This document shows positions 8,509-17,311 of a DNA stretch of 64,000 nucleotides, one piece after another (positions within the stretch are counted from its first letter, which is position 1; each line of letters opens with the position of its first letter). Origin of the DNA: a bacterium (lineage in GTDB: Bacteria; Planctomycetota; Planctomycetia; Kolteriales; Kolteriaceae); the NCBI GenBank assembly GCA_019753235.1, contig JAIELF010000003.1, positions 171,467 through 235,466 of the forward strand, in the 5' to 3' direction. Both the position numbers and the translations under genes were made by a program. Below the pieces are notes generated by a model. It worked only from the letters and a program-made list of their open reading frames with translations, made no database searches and was not told where the DNA came from.

Positions 8509-9591
8509 TTAAAAGATTGGGTCGAGGTGTCGACCTTCGTCTAGCCGAGCCAAGTCGTCCAGCCAGGTTTCGATCGACAGAGGTATCGCTGCCATTCGCT
8601 GCAGATGATAGTCCGTATCGAGCGTCCGTTCGATCATATCCGCCAACAGATCGACATCCAGCCGACCGGCCGGAATTCCTGGTTCTCCCGAATCAAAAGA
8701 TCCACACGATGCCCGGAGCGCCTCTCGCAGCAAACCGAGCAACCGCTCGACCACTAGCCGGGCTCGCTCTCTTTTGCTGGCCGACTCCTTGCCCGCTTCA
8801 TCAATGAAAGGTAACAGCCGAGCGGTGAGCTGATGGGAGGTGATCGGTTGCTGGGCCAGCGATTCGACCATCGTTTCGACCAACTCTTGCCATTCGGGTT
8901 TGGCCCATTCAATCGCTTTGGCCACGCTTCCCTGTGCAGCATGAGCCCAGAGACGGGCTTGCTCGGCCGAGCCAACTTTACCGAGGTCGAGCAGTATTCG
9001 AGCAACCTCGTCATCAGAGAGTAGAAAGAACCGAGCAACTTGGCATCGGCTCTGAATGGTCGGAAGCTGTGACTCTAATGAGCGGGCGATCAAGATCAGC
9101 AACGATCCCGGAGGTGGTTCTTCCAGGGTCTTCAAGAAGGCATTGGCCGACTCCTCATTCAAGTCGTCGGCATTGTTGACAATCGCGATCTTTCGGCTTC
9201 CTCGTGCCGGCTTCAACGAAAGCTGAGCGGTAAGAGCCTGAATCATCGCGATGGGAAGTTCGGATTTCTCCTCGGGCTTGGCAACTTGCAGTAGATCAGG
9301 ATGCGTCCCGGCCCGGACCATCGCGCAGCTCGAGCATTGGCCACAGGGCTGCAGCTTTCTGACGTCGCTTCGCTCGCAGAGGAGTGACTGCGCTATATGC
9401 CGAGCAAGCCGATGTTTACCGACCCCGTCGGGCCCCACAAACAGAAAAGCGTGTCCGAGCCGACCTTTGGTGATCGCCTCTGAAAGCTGTTCCAGCACTC
9501 GTGCGTGCCCCACCAGCGGAATCTCGCGAGTCTCCACGGCAGGAACACGGTTGACCGCCGACTTCTTCTTCTCTCTAGGCTTGGAGGGCAC
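8509..9591 (-). CDS. holB: DNA polymerase III subunit delta'
   Basis: A 360-residue clamp-loader subunit. Visible are Walker A (GPDGVGKHRLAR, about 53-64), the zinc module CGQCSSC, the strand IVNNADDLNEESANAFLKTLEEPP that covers the degenerate Walker B and sensor region, and an SRCQ motif. The length is normal. The start is GTG with GAGG 6 nt upstream, and it overlaps the tmk stop by 17 bp. The tmk-holB order is widespread in bacteria and supports the call. It helps load the beta clamp onto DNA. Confidence 0.92.
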   Translation of the reverse strand: MPSKPREKKKSAVNRVPAVETREIPLVGHARVLEQLSEAITKGRLGHAFLFVGPDGVGKHRLARHIAQSLLCERSDVRKLQPCGQCSSCAMVRAGTHPDLLQVAKPEEKSELPIAMIQALTAQLSLKPARGSRKIAIVNNADDLNEESANAFLKTLEEPPPGSLLILIARSLESQLPTIQSRCQVARFFLLSDDEVARILLDLGKVGSAEQARLWAHAAQGSVAKAIEWAKPEWQELVETMVESLAQQPITSHQLTARLLPFIDEAGKESASKRERARLVVERLLGLLREALRASCGSFDSGEPGIPAGRLDVDLLADMIERTLDTDYHLQRMAAIPLSIETWLDDLARLDEGRHLDPIF

Positions 9592-10291
9592 GGCTCACCT
9601 CGCGAACGATCTCTTCGTGTACTTTCTCTCGCGACGCGGTAGCATCGATGAGACAGATCTGTCCCGGACGATTCGCTCCCTCGGTTTGATAGCCGGCACG
9701 AACTCGTTGGTAGTAGTCGAGGGAACGTTGTTCGATTCGATCGGGCGGGCCCTGCCTACGACGAATGGATTCCTCGGGAGGCAAGTCCAGCACGCCGATC
9801 CATCCCGGCAAGACGCCGGCGGCCGCCTCCGCTCCTACCCGCCAGATCATCTCTGCATCGAGCCCACCCGCGTGCCCCTGATAAACGACAGTCGAAAGCA
9901 GAAAACGATCGCAAAGGACAACCGAACCCTTAAGGAGTGCGGGGCGAATCACCTCTTCCACCAGTTGCGATCGGCTTGCCATGTAGAGAAGCATCTCCGT
10001 CCGAAAGGCGATTTCCGTCCCGGGCGGAGGAGATAATAAGAGATGTCGAATCTGCTCGCTGATCGAGGTTCCTCCTGGATCGCGACAAAGAACAACGTTC
10101 CAGCCCCGGCCCGTAAGCCAACTTCGCAAGAGTTCAAGCTGAGTCGATTTTCCTGCGCCATCCATTCCTTCCAGGCAGAGGAAACGGGACATCAGCGATG
10201 GATCGACGATCGTCACGCGAGTTTCTTTCGGTTGGAAATAATGAGGGATCATCCGTCGATCATCGGGCACGCTGCCGGCCGCCCACGGCAA
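9575..10291 (-). CDS. tmk: Thymidylate kinase
   Basis: It phosphorylates dTMP to dTDP. The P-loop is GMDGAGKST, the dTMP-binding segment is DRFLLSTVVYQG, and an Arg-rich lid lies around RRRQGPPDRIEQRS. From the TTG at 10291, which has GAGGAAGG 5 nt upstream, the protein is 238 residues with an unusual extension of 33 residues. The conserved core begins at Met34 (ATG 10192), where no Shine-Dalgarno is visible. The start is therefore uncertain: translation signals favour TTG, family length favours 10192. It lies between the rhomboid-like gene and holB on the minus strand. Confidence 0.9.
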   Translation of the reverse strand: MPWAAGSVPDDRRMIPHYFQPKETRVTIVDPSLMSRFLCLEGMDGAGKSTQLELLRSWLTGRGWNVVLCRDPGGTSISEQIRHLLLSPPPGTEIAFRTEMLLYMASRSQLVEEVIRPALLKGSVVLCDRFLLSTVVYQGHAGGLDAEMIWRVGAEAAAGVLPGWIGVLDLPPEESIRRRQGPPDRIEQRSLDYYQRVRAGYQTEGANRPGQICLIDATASREKVHEEIVREVSRALQA

Positions 10292-10362
10292 AGCGACCTT
10301 CCTCGAAGATAGTTGATGAGGGGACCGATGTCTTCCCTATTCGGCAGAGGTCGGCACGGGTG

Positions 10363-11238
10363 CTACGATTGCCGACGCTGTTTCGAAGCTCGCTTCAAGA
10401 TGGACTTCTCGGCATGAGTGAGAGAGCCGATTCCGTGCTCGTGGACTTTTTCCAGCAAGCGATCAAGTTCATCATTGCTGACCGGTTTGGGAGTAAAGGC
10501 TGCCGTGATCTTGGGAAGCTTGATCGAGGGGGGCCCTGACCAGCCTGGCGACGGAGCAAAACGATCCATCAACATCGAGAGAGCATTCGTTTGAATCAAG
10601 AGATAGCCGATCGCCGCCGCCCCGAGAGCGGCAAGAGCCTGCGGAGATCCTGCCAAAACGTAGGCGAGATCAACGACCAGTGAGAGAATCGCCAGGTTTC
10701 GCATGGTCATCGGAATAACGAACATGAACATCACCGTCCGCGAGGCATGATAGATCCCCGCGGCAATGATGAGACCCATAATGGGACCGATCGTCCCCCA
10801 CAGAATCAAACTTGTTCGGGGAAGCAGCACCGGCGCCACTAAACTGGCAAGAAGTGCTCCACCGACGCCACAGAGAATGTAGTAGGCAAGGAATTTTACC
10901 CGGCCCATCGAGTTTTCGATCATGGGGCCGAAGAAAAAGAGAGTGACCATGCTAAAGAGAAGGACCTGCGGGTTGATCTCGACGAATAGATGCGTGAGCA
11001 AACGCCAAACTTGTCCCGATTGAAAGACAAGCGGCGTCGTATACAGCCCCCAAATTGTCAAGGGGCCGACATCACCTAGGCGTCCACCATCACCGGTCGG
11101 CAACAGGTGATCGACAAAGAACAGCACGACACAAAGACCAATCAACCGATACGACCAAGGCCACTGTGCGATGGAACGGAAGCTGAATTGACCGCCCGTC
11201 TGATCGTCCTGGTAGTACTCGCGATCGTAGATGCCCAT
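10363..11238 (-). CDS. Rhomboid-family membrane protein, catalytic residues missing
   Basis: 291 residues with about six membrane helices. Rhomboid landmarks are present: WR in loop 1 (QVWRLLTHLFVE, about 77-86), FGPMIENSMG (about 103-112) and the G-rich fourth helix. However, the GxSG active-site motif reads GTIG (148-151), so Ser is replaced by Ile, and the sixth helix reads AALGAAAIGYLL where active enzymes have AHLGG, so His is gone. The C-terminal tail (LDRLLEKVHEHGIGSLTHAEKS) is a short domain often found after bacterial rhomboids. It is therefore a likely pseudoprotease that binds membrane proteins. It is 71 bp upstream of tmk. Confidence 0.8.
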   Translation of the reverse strand: MGIYDREYYQDDQTGGQFSFRSIAQWPWSYRLIGLCVVLFFVDHLLPTGDGGRLGDVGPLTIWGLYTTPLVFQSGQVWRLLTHLFVEINPQVLLFSMVTLFFFGPMIENSMGRVKFLAYYILCGVGGALLASLVAPVLLPRTSLILWGTIGPIMGLIIAAGIYHASRTVMFMFVIPMTMRNLAILSLVVDLAYVLAGSPQALAALGAAAIGYLLIQTNALSMLMDRFAPSPGWSGPPSIKLPKITAAFTPKPVSNDELDRLLEKVHEHGIGSLTHAEKSILKRASKQRRQS

Positions 11239-11496
11239 CGGACGTTAACCCTTATCGTTTGCCGGCGACCCCTGCCTTCGAGAGCCGGTCTTCCGCATCG
11301 CCTTACAGATTATACGGTCGGCCGAAACGACGCTATTGAACCTAACCGTAAGAAAAGTGAGTTAGGCCCATCGGCCGAGGGGTTTCGTTTATACCGAAGA
11401 GCCAGGTTTTCCCTGGTTACGCCCTGACGAGGAACCATCAAGGACGGCGGAAGGAGCCCTCCCGGGGGGGAGCATCGTTTTGATCAATTTCGGGCG

Positions 11497-11985
11497 TTAG
11501 AAGAAGGCCTTGCGCCCTGTTGCCCGCCGCCAATAGGTCAACTGTCCGACGTGGCCTGCCTCGTGCGAGGTCATCAAATGGGCGACTAAATCTCCCTTAC
11601 ACTGCAAGGGCGTCCCCGCCAAAAAGACGATGCCATGCGGAGCCGACATCGTTTCGGGCGAAACCGTGCGCAACTGTTCGACGACTTTCTCGTGCCCTTT
11701 GGTCAGGGTTGCGAGGAGTTCTTCTTTGCTTGGCTTGGCCGAGCCCTCCGCACCAGGCGTTGAACCTGGGCCGAAAGAAACGTGCCACTCGCGCGGGCAG
11801 ATCGGCGACCCTCCCATCTGCTTCAAGGCATAGTCGCAGCAAACGGCCAAGTGACCCAGGATCCATCGCGGCGGATTGCCCGAACCGACGGGCTGTTGAT
11901 CCAGCTCTTCTTCCGAGACATCCGCGACCGTTTGCTGAAGGTACCCCAGCAAGAACATGTAAACGTTGATTTGATTCTCGAACAT
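11497..11985 (-). CDS. DinB-like four-helix protein
   Basis: 162 residues from ATG 11985 (AAGGG 9 nt upstream), which avoids overlap with the kinase gene. The features are MFENQINVYMFLLGYL, PPRWILGHLAVCCDYAL and a C-terminal HLMTSHEAGHVGQLTYWRR. The histidines in GHLA and in SHEAGHVGQL are the usual metal ligands of the DinB/YfiT fold. Family members are putative metal-dependent enzymes, often thiol-dependent transferases; no substrate can be read. It is the last gene of the minus-strand cluster, 55 bp after the kinase gene. Confidence 0.8.
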   Translation of the reverse strand: MFENQINVYMFLLGYLQQTVADVSEEELDQQPVGSGNPPRWILGHLAVCCDYALKQMGGSPICPREWHVSFGPGSTPGAEGSAKPSKEELLATLTKGHEKVVEQLRTVSPETMSAPHGIVFLAGTPLQCKGDLVAHLMTSHEAGHVGQLTYWRRATGRKAFF

Positions 11986-12040
11986 TGCTTGAGCCCTTAA
12001 TCTAGTAAAATCGATCGCTTCGTCGCTGATCGGCCCGTCG

Positions 12041-13111
12041 TCATATGGAACCGACTTCGATTCGATCGCGAGCCCCTTCTGCCAGCATTTGCACCACAAA
12101 ATTCAGGTGCGCGAATCGCTCGTCTTTCGTTAAGCCTTGGTGATAGCGATAGTAGATTTGTTGGACGATCACCGCGAGCTTATAAATGCCAAAGACGAAG
12201 TAGAAGAGGGGATTCTCGATCGATCGGCCGGACCGCTCCGCGTAGCGTTCGATGAGTTCCTTCCGCGTGAATGCTCCTTCGAGCCTTGTGGGGCCAACCA
12301 CAAACGCTTGCAGTGCGGGCGGATCGTCCGCCTGAATCCAGTAGCCGACCGTCGTCCCTAGATCCATCAGCGGGTCGCCGATCGTCGCCATCTCCCAATC
12401 GAGAACACCAATCACACGGGTGATATCGTCGACGTCGAGCACGATGTTGTCGAACTTATAGTCGTTGTGAATCAGCGTGGTACCGACCTCGGCCGGCCGA
12501 TTCTTGTCGAGCCAGTCGGCCACTTGAACCATCGCGGGGACATCGTCGGTATGAGCTTGCTCGTAACGTCGGGCCCAACCCTTTATCTGCCGTTCGACAT
12601 AGCCGGCCGGCTTGCCCAGGTCGGCCAAGCCCGCTTTTTCGTAGTCGACAGAGTGCATCGCCACAAGATTGTCGATGAACGATTCGCATAGAGCACGGAG
12701 CGTCAAGGGCGACAGATCGAGACCCCGAGGCAACGATTGCCGAAGAATCACGCCGCGCCGACGCTCCATGACGTAGAACGGACATCCCATCACCGAAGGA
12801 TCTTCGCAAAAGACCATCGCTCGCGGGGCAGGTCCGTAGACGGCATTCAACTTCGACAGAACACGAAACTCTCGGCCCATGTCGTGGGCCGTTTTTTCCT
12901 TATTCCCGAACGGGGGGCGACGGAGGACGTACTCTTTGCCGCCGGCCGACAACAGATACGTCAGGTTGGAAAAACCGCTGGGAAATTGACTGATTTCGAT
13001 ATCGCCGGCAATCTCGGGCACATGCTCGCGGAAGTAACGGGTGAGTTTGTCCGCATCCAGCTCTTCGCCCGGCCGGACCGGCTTCGACCGATCAATCCAC
13101 TCCTGCCCCAT
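12041..13111 (-). CDS. APH-family kinase of the ACAD10/LvaA type
   Basis: 356 residues with a full aminoglycoside-phosphotransferase-like kinase fold. Visible are FPSGFSNLTYLL (nucleotide loop), EYVLRRPP (lysine-substituted strand), MGREFRVLSKL, the catalytic loop LIHNDYKFDN and the metal segment DWEMATIGDPLMDLG. This subgroup (phosphotransferase next to or fused with acyl-CoA dehydrogenase) includes mammalian ACAD10/ACAD11 N-terminal domains and Pseudomonas LvaA, which phosphorylate 4-hydroxyacyl substrates, rather than drug-resistance enzymes. The acyl-CoA dehydrogenase gene is 68 bp upstream on the same strand, which supports this reading. The exact substrate is inference. Confidence 0.82.
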   Translation of the reverse strand: MGQEWIDRSKPVRPGEELDADKLTRYFREHVPEIAGDIEISQFPSGFSNLTYLLSAGGKEYVLRRPPFGNKEKTAHDMGREFRVLSKLNAVYGPAPRAMVFCEDPSVMGCPFYVMERRRGVILRQSLPRGLDLSPLTLRALCESFIDNLVAMHSVDYEKAGLADLGKPAGYVERQIKGWARRYEQAHTDDVPAMVQVADWLDKNRPAEVGTTLIHNDYKFDNIVLDVDDITRVIGVLDWEMATIGDPLMDLGTTVGYWIQADDPPALQAFVVGPTRLEGAFTRKELIERYAERSGRSIENPLFYFVFGIYKLAVIVQQIYYRYHQGLTKDERFAHLNFVVQMLAEGARDRIEVGSI

Positions 13112-13179
13112 GGCGATGCCAACCCCTTCCTCTCACGACCGACTTTTTTAAAGAGCATACCCCGCGATCGACGAACGAT

Positions 13180-14391
13180 TCAAATCCGGATACCCGCCTT
13201 CGCCAATTCTTCCTGCAATACCCGACGCGCGACCGAGACTTTGTGCACTTCATCAGGCCCATCGTAGATGCGCGCCGCCCGTTCGTGGCGATAGTAGTAA
13301 GCAACAACGACATCGTCGGTCATGCCAAGCGCTCCGAGCGTCTGCACCGCACGATCAACAACCTTCTGCAGAACATCCGCGACGTAAAACTTGATCATCG
13401 AGATGTCGTTGCGAGCTTCCTTAGCGCCCTCTTTGTCGATCCTCCAGGCGGCATGCTGAATCATGAGCCGGGCAGCATTGATCTCGGCTCGGCTCTCGGC
13501 AATCCAGTTTTGAACCGTTTGTCGACGTGCAAGAGGTTCGCCCGGGGCCAATTCCCGGGAGATCGCTCTCTTGATCATCACCTCGAGGCTTCGTTCGCAG
13601 ATTCCGATCCATCGCATGCAGTGATGAATTCGGCCTGGACCCAATCGAGACTGGGCGATCGCAAAGCCAGCCCCTTCGTTACCGAGCCTATTGGAGATCG
13701 GCACGCGAACATCTTGATACTTCAGTTCCGCATGCGAAGCCCAGCCGTCACCTGCTTCGCCCATCACGGGAATATTTCGAATGAATTGAACGCCGGGCGT
13801 ATCCATCGGCACGATGATCTGACTGGCTCGCTCGTGCGGGGCCCCGGCCGAATCGGTCACTGCCATCACAATGGTGAATGCGGAACCATCCGCGGCGGAA
13901 GTGAACCACTTATGCCCATTGATGACGTAGTGATCACCCTCTTTGACGGCAGTGGTCGTCATGATGGTCGGATTCGAGCCGGGCGAGTTCGGCTCGGTCA
14001 TGGAAAAGCAACTTCGAATCTTTCCCGCTGCCAGGGGGCGAAGAAACTTCTCGTGTTGTTCGTGCGTACCGAACTCATGGAGGATCTCCATATTGCCGGC
14101 ATCGGGCGCTTGGCAATTGAAGATCACATGGGCAAAAGGACATCGTCCAAGCTCTTCGCTGATGAGGGCAAACTCCATGAAGGAGAGCCCCATCCCGCCG
14201 TACTCTTTGGGAATCTGCGGCCCAAAATACCCCATCGCGCGGACTTTGTTGCGAAGTTCCTCAATCATGGGGAGGCTCTTCGTGAAGCCGTGAGTCAGAA
14301 ATTGTTTCTCTTGCGGGATGAGTTCGCGATCAACGAAATCCCGGATTTTTGCACGATGTTCTTTGACGCTGGCTGGAATCGAAAAATCCAC
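13180..14391 (-). CDS. Acyl-CoA dehydrogenase (ACAD11/LvaC-like)
   Basis: A FAD enzyme of about 403 residues from GTG 14391 (GGGGGGA upstream; the family usually begins VDFSIP as here). Blocks seen are FGPQIPKEYGGMGLSFME, the FAD/substrate loop CFSMTEPNSPGSNPTIMTTTA, VINGHKWFTSAADGS, and the C-terminal RAVQTLGALGMTDDVVVAYYYRHERAARIYDGPDEVHK, with the usual flavin-contact region. An in-frame TTG further upstream would add 28 residues not typical of the family. It oxidises, or with the adjacent kinase dehydrates, an acyl-CoA. It is preceded by a ferredoxin gene. Confidence 0.88.
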   Translation of the reverse strand: MDFSIPASVKEHRAKIRDFVDRELIPQEKQFLTHGFTKSLPMIEELRNKVRAMGYFGPQIPKEYGGMGLSFMEFALISEELGRCPFAHVIFNCQAPDAGNMEILHEFGTHEQHEKFLRPLAAGKIRSCFSMTEPNSPGSNPTIMTTTAVKEGDHYVINGHKWFTSAADGSAFTIVMAVTDSAGAPHERASQIIVPMDTPGVQFIRNIPVMGEAGDGWASHAELKYQDVRVPISNRLGNEGAGFAIAQSRLGPGRIHHCMRWIGICERSLEVMIKRAISRELAPGEPLARRQTVQNWIAESRAEINAARLMIQHAAWRIDKEGAKEARNDISMIKFYVADVLQKVVDRAVQTLGALGMTDDVVVAYYYRHERAARIYDGPDEVHKVSVARRVLQEELAKAGIRI

Positions 14392-14517
14392 GGACAATCC
14401 CCCCGCAGGTCCCTCGACGGACAAGTGAAGCGTCCGTCCCCTGGGCACCAAACTCGATGCGTTCAGGATAGCCAACTCATGGGGGAAATGCTTGTTTTTA
14501 CAGCCAAGTGTTGGCCG

Positions 14518-14874
14518 CTATTCGATCCATTCGACCGGTTCGGGGGCAAGGGCGTCGGTGGGACGTTTGCCACTATCAGCCCGTCCGCTGCCCGCGAGTC
14601 GACTGACGATGCGCACGGACATGTCTTGATCGCAAGTGATTTGACAGCTTAACCGTGCTCCCGTGATTTGCCGAGCCGCGAGCGTCCCCTGCTCGGCTTT
14701 GGTCATTCGCGTCGGTTGGCCGGCCACGAATTCGACCCGGCAGGTCGTACACCGGGAGTTCCCGCCGCAGGCGTGAAGCTGATCGACCTGGGCTTCATCC
14801 ACGAGCGCCAATACCAACCTCTTGCCCATTGGAACTTCGAACGATCCAACACCCTCGACCGTCAATTGGGGCAC
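14518..14874 (-). CDS. 2Fe-2S ferredoxin-like protein
   Basis: 118 residues from GTG 14874, fixed by a GGAGG 8 nt upstream. The cluster motif is HACGGNSRCTTC (C-x5-C-x2-C), with the fourth cysteine in RLSCQ, the plant/adrenodoxin-type pattern. It is soluble. The C-terminal tail of about 25 residues is polar and acidic. It starts 14 bp after the end of the PQQ-type propeller gene and lies 126 bp before the acyl-CoA dehydrogenase, so it may carry electrons for that enzyme or another one (inference). Confidence 0.88.
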   Translation of the reverse strand: MPQLTVEGVGSFEVPMGKRLVLALVDEAQVDQLHACGGNSRCTTCRVEFVAGQPTRMTKAEQGTLAARQITGARLSCQITCDQDMSVRIVSRLAGSGRADSGKRPTDALAPEPVEWIE

Positions 14875-14888
14875 GATGTGAACCTCCT

Positions 14889-16505
14889 CTATTGGGGCGA
14901 CTCCGTTGCCGCGGTTGTCGCGGGGGGAGCAGAAAACGTGTAAAGGGCCATCTCCAAATGATTGCGAACCAGCAGGTTTTTTCCCGCGAGAGCTGGCGCG
15001 TTCCAATTCTTAATGCCGGGCAGCGACTTCCACGAGGCAAGTTCTTCATGTTTCGCGGGATTGGTAGCCACGATGACAAAGTCGCCGGTCTCTGCCTGGA
15101 TGAAGAGCTTGCCCGCCGCATACAGCATTTGCCCGTGGCCGTAACGACCCTTCTTCCATTTCCGCTCGCCGGAACCAGCATCGATGCAAACCAAGATGCC
15201 GTCATCCAGGCCGTAGATGTACCCATTCACATGGATCGGGCTCGAGAACTTACAGCGAAGGCTCTTGTTCTCCCACACCAGATCGACAGCAAACGCGCCC
15301 TCTTCATTCTTCGAGAGATGAATCATCTTGGCTCCCGCGCCGTAACTGGCGGAGGTAAAGACGCGATCGCCCGGCAATGCCAATGGCTGACCCACCGCGA
15401 TTCCGTTCATCGGCGCGAAAGGGGTTTGCCAAAGCTCTTTGCCGGTGGCCAAGTCGTGCCCGCTCAGAGTGTCGGCACTCTGAATGATGACTTGCTCGAC
15501 ACCTTGAATCGTCGCCTGCACCGGCGACGCATAAGCTGCTTGATGATCACCCTGCGCCCAGACGATTTGACCCGTCGCGCGATCGTACGCGACCACGCCC
15601 TTCCCCGTTTTGCCCCCAGGATTAACAATCACGAGTCGATCGGTCACCAACGGCGAACCACTCATTCCCCATTGGATGTTCGACGCGTCGGCATCAGTGA
15701 GGACATTCGCAGCCCAAAGGACCTTGCCGCTGAGAAGCTCCAGCGCTTGGAGATGACCGGTCGCCCCTAGGGAGTAAACGTTTTGACCCGCGATGGTCGG
15801 CGTCGCACGCGGGCCGTCGCCCCCCATCATCTCTGAAAAGAGGGCTTTGTTGGCGACTTGCCAAAGGGCTTTGCCATCCTGAACATCGTAGGCGACCACG
15901 ACTTCCCACGGGCCACGCTGCTCGATGGTGACGGCCAATCGCCCCGCCACCGCAAAAGACGCATACCCACCGCCGATCGGCAATCGCCAGACTTCCTTTG
16001 CATGGCGAAGACTGGTGTCGTCGGCGATCATCGACTCATCCACGTACCCATCGTGGTTAGGACCAAGGAAGCTTTCACAAGCGGGCCCCTGCAATAGATC
16101 TGCCGAGAGATCCGCCGTTCGATTGAAGTTTTCCTCTTTCTCTGGCAAGAGTCCGACCTTGGCGAGGCGCTCTTCGTCCGTCGGATCCCAGCGGTAATCG
16201 ATCACCAATTCGTTATTGCCATTGAAGCCGATCCGTCGAGCAACGCCCACCAGACCAATCCAAATCGACGCCGGCACTAAGAGCGCGAGCAAGCGATATC
16301 GCCAAGACCACTTCTGGACGAGGATCCAAAATCCCACCGACAGCGTGGTCAGCAGAACCATGATCTGCGTGCCGACGGTCTTGGCGGATGTGCCGAAGGC
16401 TGGCTCCAGCGGGTTTGCATCGGTATTGACGAAGTAAAAGCCACCGGCGCATGCCGCTGACAACAGCAGCAGCATGGGAAAGCTTGATAGGATCCGCCGA
16501 ATCAT
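14889..16505 (-). CDS. Membrane-anchored PQQ-type beta-propeller protein
   Basis: 538 residues. The N terminus has two to three membrane segments (MLLLLSAACAGGFYF, IMVLLTTLSVGFWILV, LLALLVPASIWIGLV). An outside propeller of about seven blades follows, with repeats such as GKALWQVA, GKVLWAANV, GQIVWAQGD, GKELWQTPF and GERKWKKG, the tryptophan-docking pattern of PQQ-like domains. The residues that bind PQQ and calcium in alcohol dehydrogenases are not recognisable, so it is probably a scaffold and not an enzyme. The start has GGAGACGG upstream. It is co-directional with its neighbours. Confidence 0.8.
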   Translation of the reverse strand: MIRRILSSFPMLLLLSAACAGGFYFVNTDANPLEPAFGTSAKTVGTQIMVLLTTLSVGFWILVQKWSWRYRLLALLVPASIWIGLVGVARRIGFNGNNELVIDYRWDPTDEERLAKVGLLPEKEENFNRTADLSADLLQGPACESFLGPNHDGYVDESMIADDTSLRHAKEVWRLPIGGGYASFAVAGRLAVTIEQRGPWEVVVAYDVQDGKALWQVANKALFSEMMGGDGPRATPTIAGQNVYSLGATGHLQALELLSGKVLWAANVLTDADASNIQWGMSGSPLVTDRLVIVNPGGKTGKGVVAYDRATGQIVWAQGDHQAAYASPVQATIQGVEQVIIQSADTLSGHDLATGKELWQTPFAPMNGIAVGQPLALPGDRVFTSASYGAGAKMIHLSKNEEGAFAVDLVWENKSLRCKFSSPIHVNGYIYGLDDGILVCIDAGSGERKWKKGRYGHGQMLYAAGKLFIQAETGDFVIVATNPAKHEELASWKSLPGIKNWNAPALAGKNLLVRNHLEMALYTFSAPPATTAATESPQ

Positions 16506-16582
16506 CTCCGTCTCCGTTCGTCTGCCAGGACATCATCGATCGCATTATTGTATCAGGACCGACGATACTCTGCTGGGGAGCA

Positions 16583-17311
16583 TTAACGGAAGACACCGGT
16601 GGCGAACCATTTGTTGCCGTTGGTCTTCATGTCGTATCCGAAATACGACCATGTTCGCCGAGCCGCACCCCAATGACCCGGACTTTGACGCCAGCTTCCG
16701 ACGATATCGATGGCGGCATCGACGACGTTGTGATTCCAAGGCCAGCTCTCGGCCACGATCTCACTCGATGCGATACCGACAGGCAGGTTGTGATGCTGAT
16801 TGTTCGTCCGAGCCTGCACGCCCGAATGTCGTTCCGCATGCGCCATGAGTTCCGGACCAGCGATAGACCAAGCGCTCTGAGGGTTCTCCGGATGCATTCG
16901 CATGGCCCAAGTCAGTGTTCGCTGCGTCAGCGTCCCCGCGGGAAGCGAAACAAGTGTCTCGACGCCGTGCGAGGAGCAATGCCGCGCGGGGAGGAGACTG
17001 ACGACGCCTCCTTTGAATCCATCATTCTTAAGATCGACCACCGCGACACCCCGCCCTTCCATAGCGTCAAAGGAAGAATGAGTCGCCAAGCGGACAGGTT
17101 TACCGTCGATCTCCATGGTTGCTTGATCATCAAGCTGACAGAAAACGGCTTCGTTGGCATGACGGGCTTCGATGGAATTGAGATCGATCGAGATCCCGAT
17201 CGCGACGACCAGCATTTTCGATTCAGCTTGAGCTCGCGTGTAGGCAGCCGCGTAATCGGTCTCGACGGCCAAGGGCGCAAGTAGGCCCATCAGAATAACG
17301 CTTGCGAACAT
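16583..17311 (-). CDS. Exported protein with CAP/SCP-like C-terminal domain
   Basis: 242 residues from ATG 17311, with AGGAGA upstream; a hydrophobic N terminus (MFASVILMGLLAPLAVET) acts as a signal peptide. The first half has AAYTRAQAESKMLVVAIG, which recalls thioredoxin-like planctomycete proteins but lacks a CxxC. The C-terminal half has a CAP-like order: HAERHSGVQAR, VAESWPWNHNV, SWRQSPGHWGA, then YFGYDMKTNGNKWFAT. The SPGH segment is the family signature. The function is unknown; it is probably periplasmic or surface. It is the first gene of the minus cluster, 77 bp before the propeller gene. Confidence 0.6.
   Translation of the reverse strand: MFASVILMGLLAPLAVETDYAAAYTRAQAESKMLVVAIGISIDLNSIEARHANEAVFCQLDDQATMEIDGKPVRLATHSSFDAMEGRGVAVVDLKNDGFKGGVVSLLPARHCSSHGVETLVSLPAGTLTQRTLTWAMRMHPENPQSAWSIAGPELMAHAERHSGVQARTNNQHHNLPVGIASSEIVAESWPWNHNVVDAAIDIVGSWRQSPGHWGAARRTWSYFGYDMKTNGNKWFATGVFR

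Noticed and set aside
9251..10036. A 261-codon plus-strand frame across holB and tmk
   Set aside because: Antisense to two core replication genes whose motifs are complete.
12041..13111. Aminoglycoside-resistance phosphotransferase
   Set aside because: The kinase fold is shared, but the neighbouring acyl-CoA dehydrogenase and the sequence pattern fit the ACAD10/LvaA group, not drug resistance.
13243..14652. A 469-codon open frame on the plus strand opposite the acyl-CoA dehydrogenase and ferredoxin genes
   Set aside because: Its translation shows no family pattern and is the antisense of two well-supported genes; long antisense frames are expected with this codon use.
14889..16505. PQQ-dependent alcohol dehydrogenase
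   Set aside because: The blade repeats are present, but the cofactor and calcium ligands and a haem motif are not seen; the membrane-anchored N terminus also differs.
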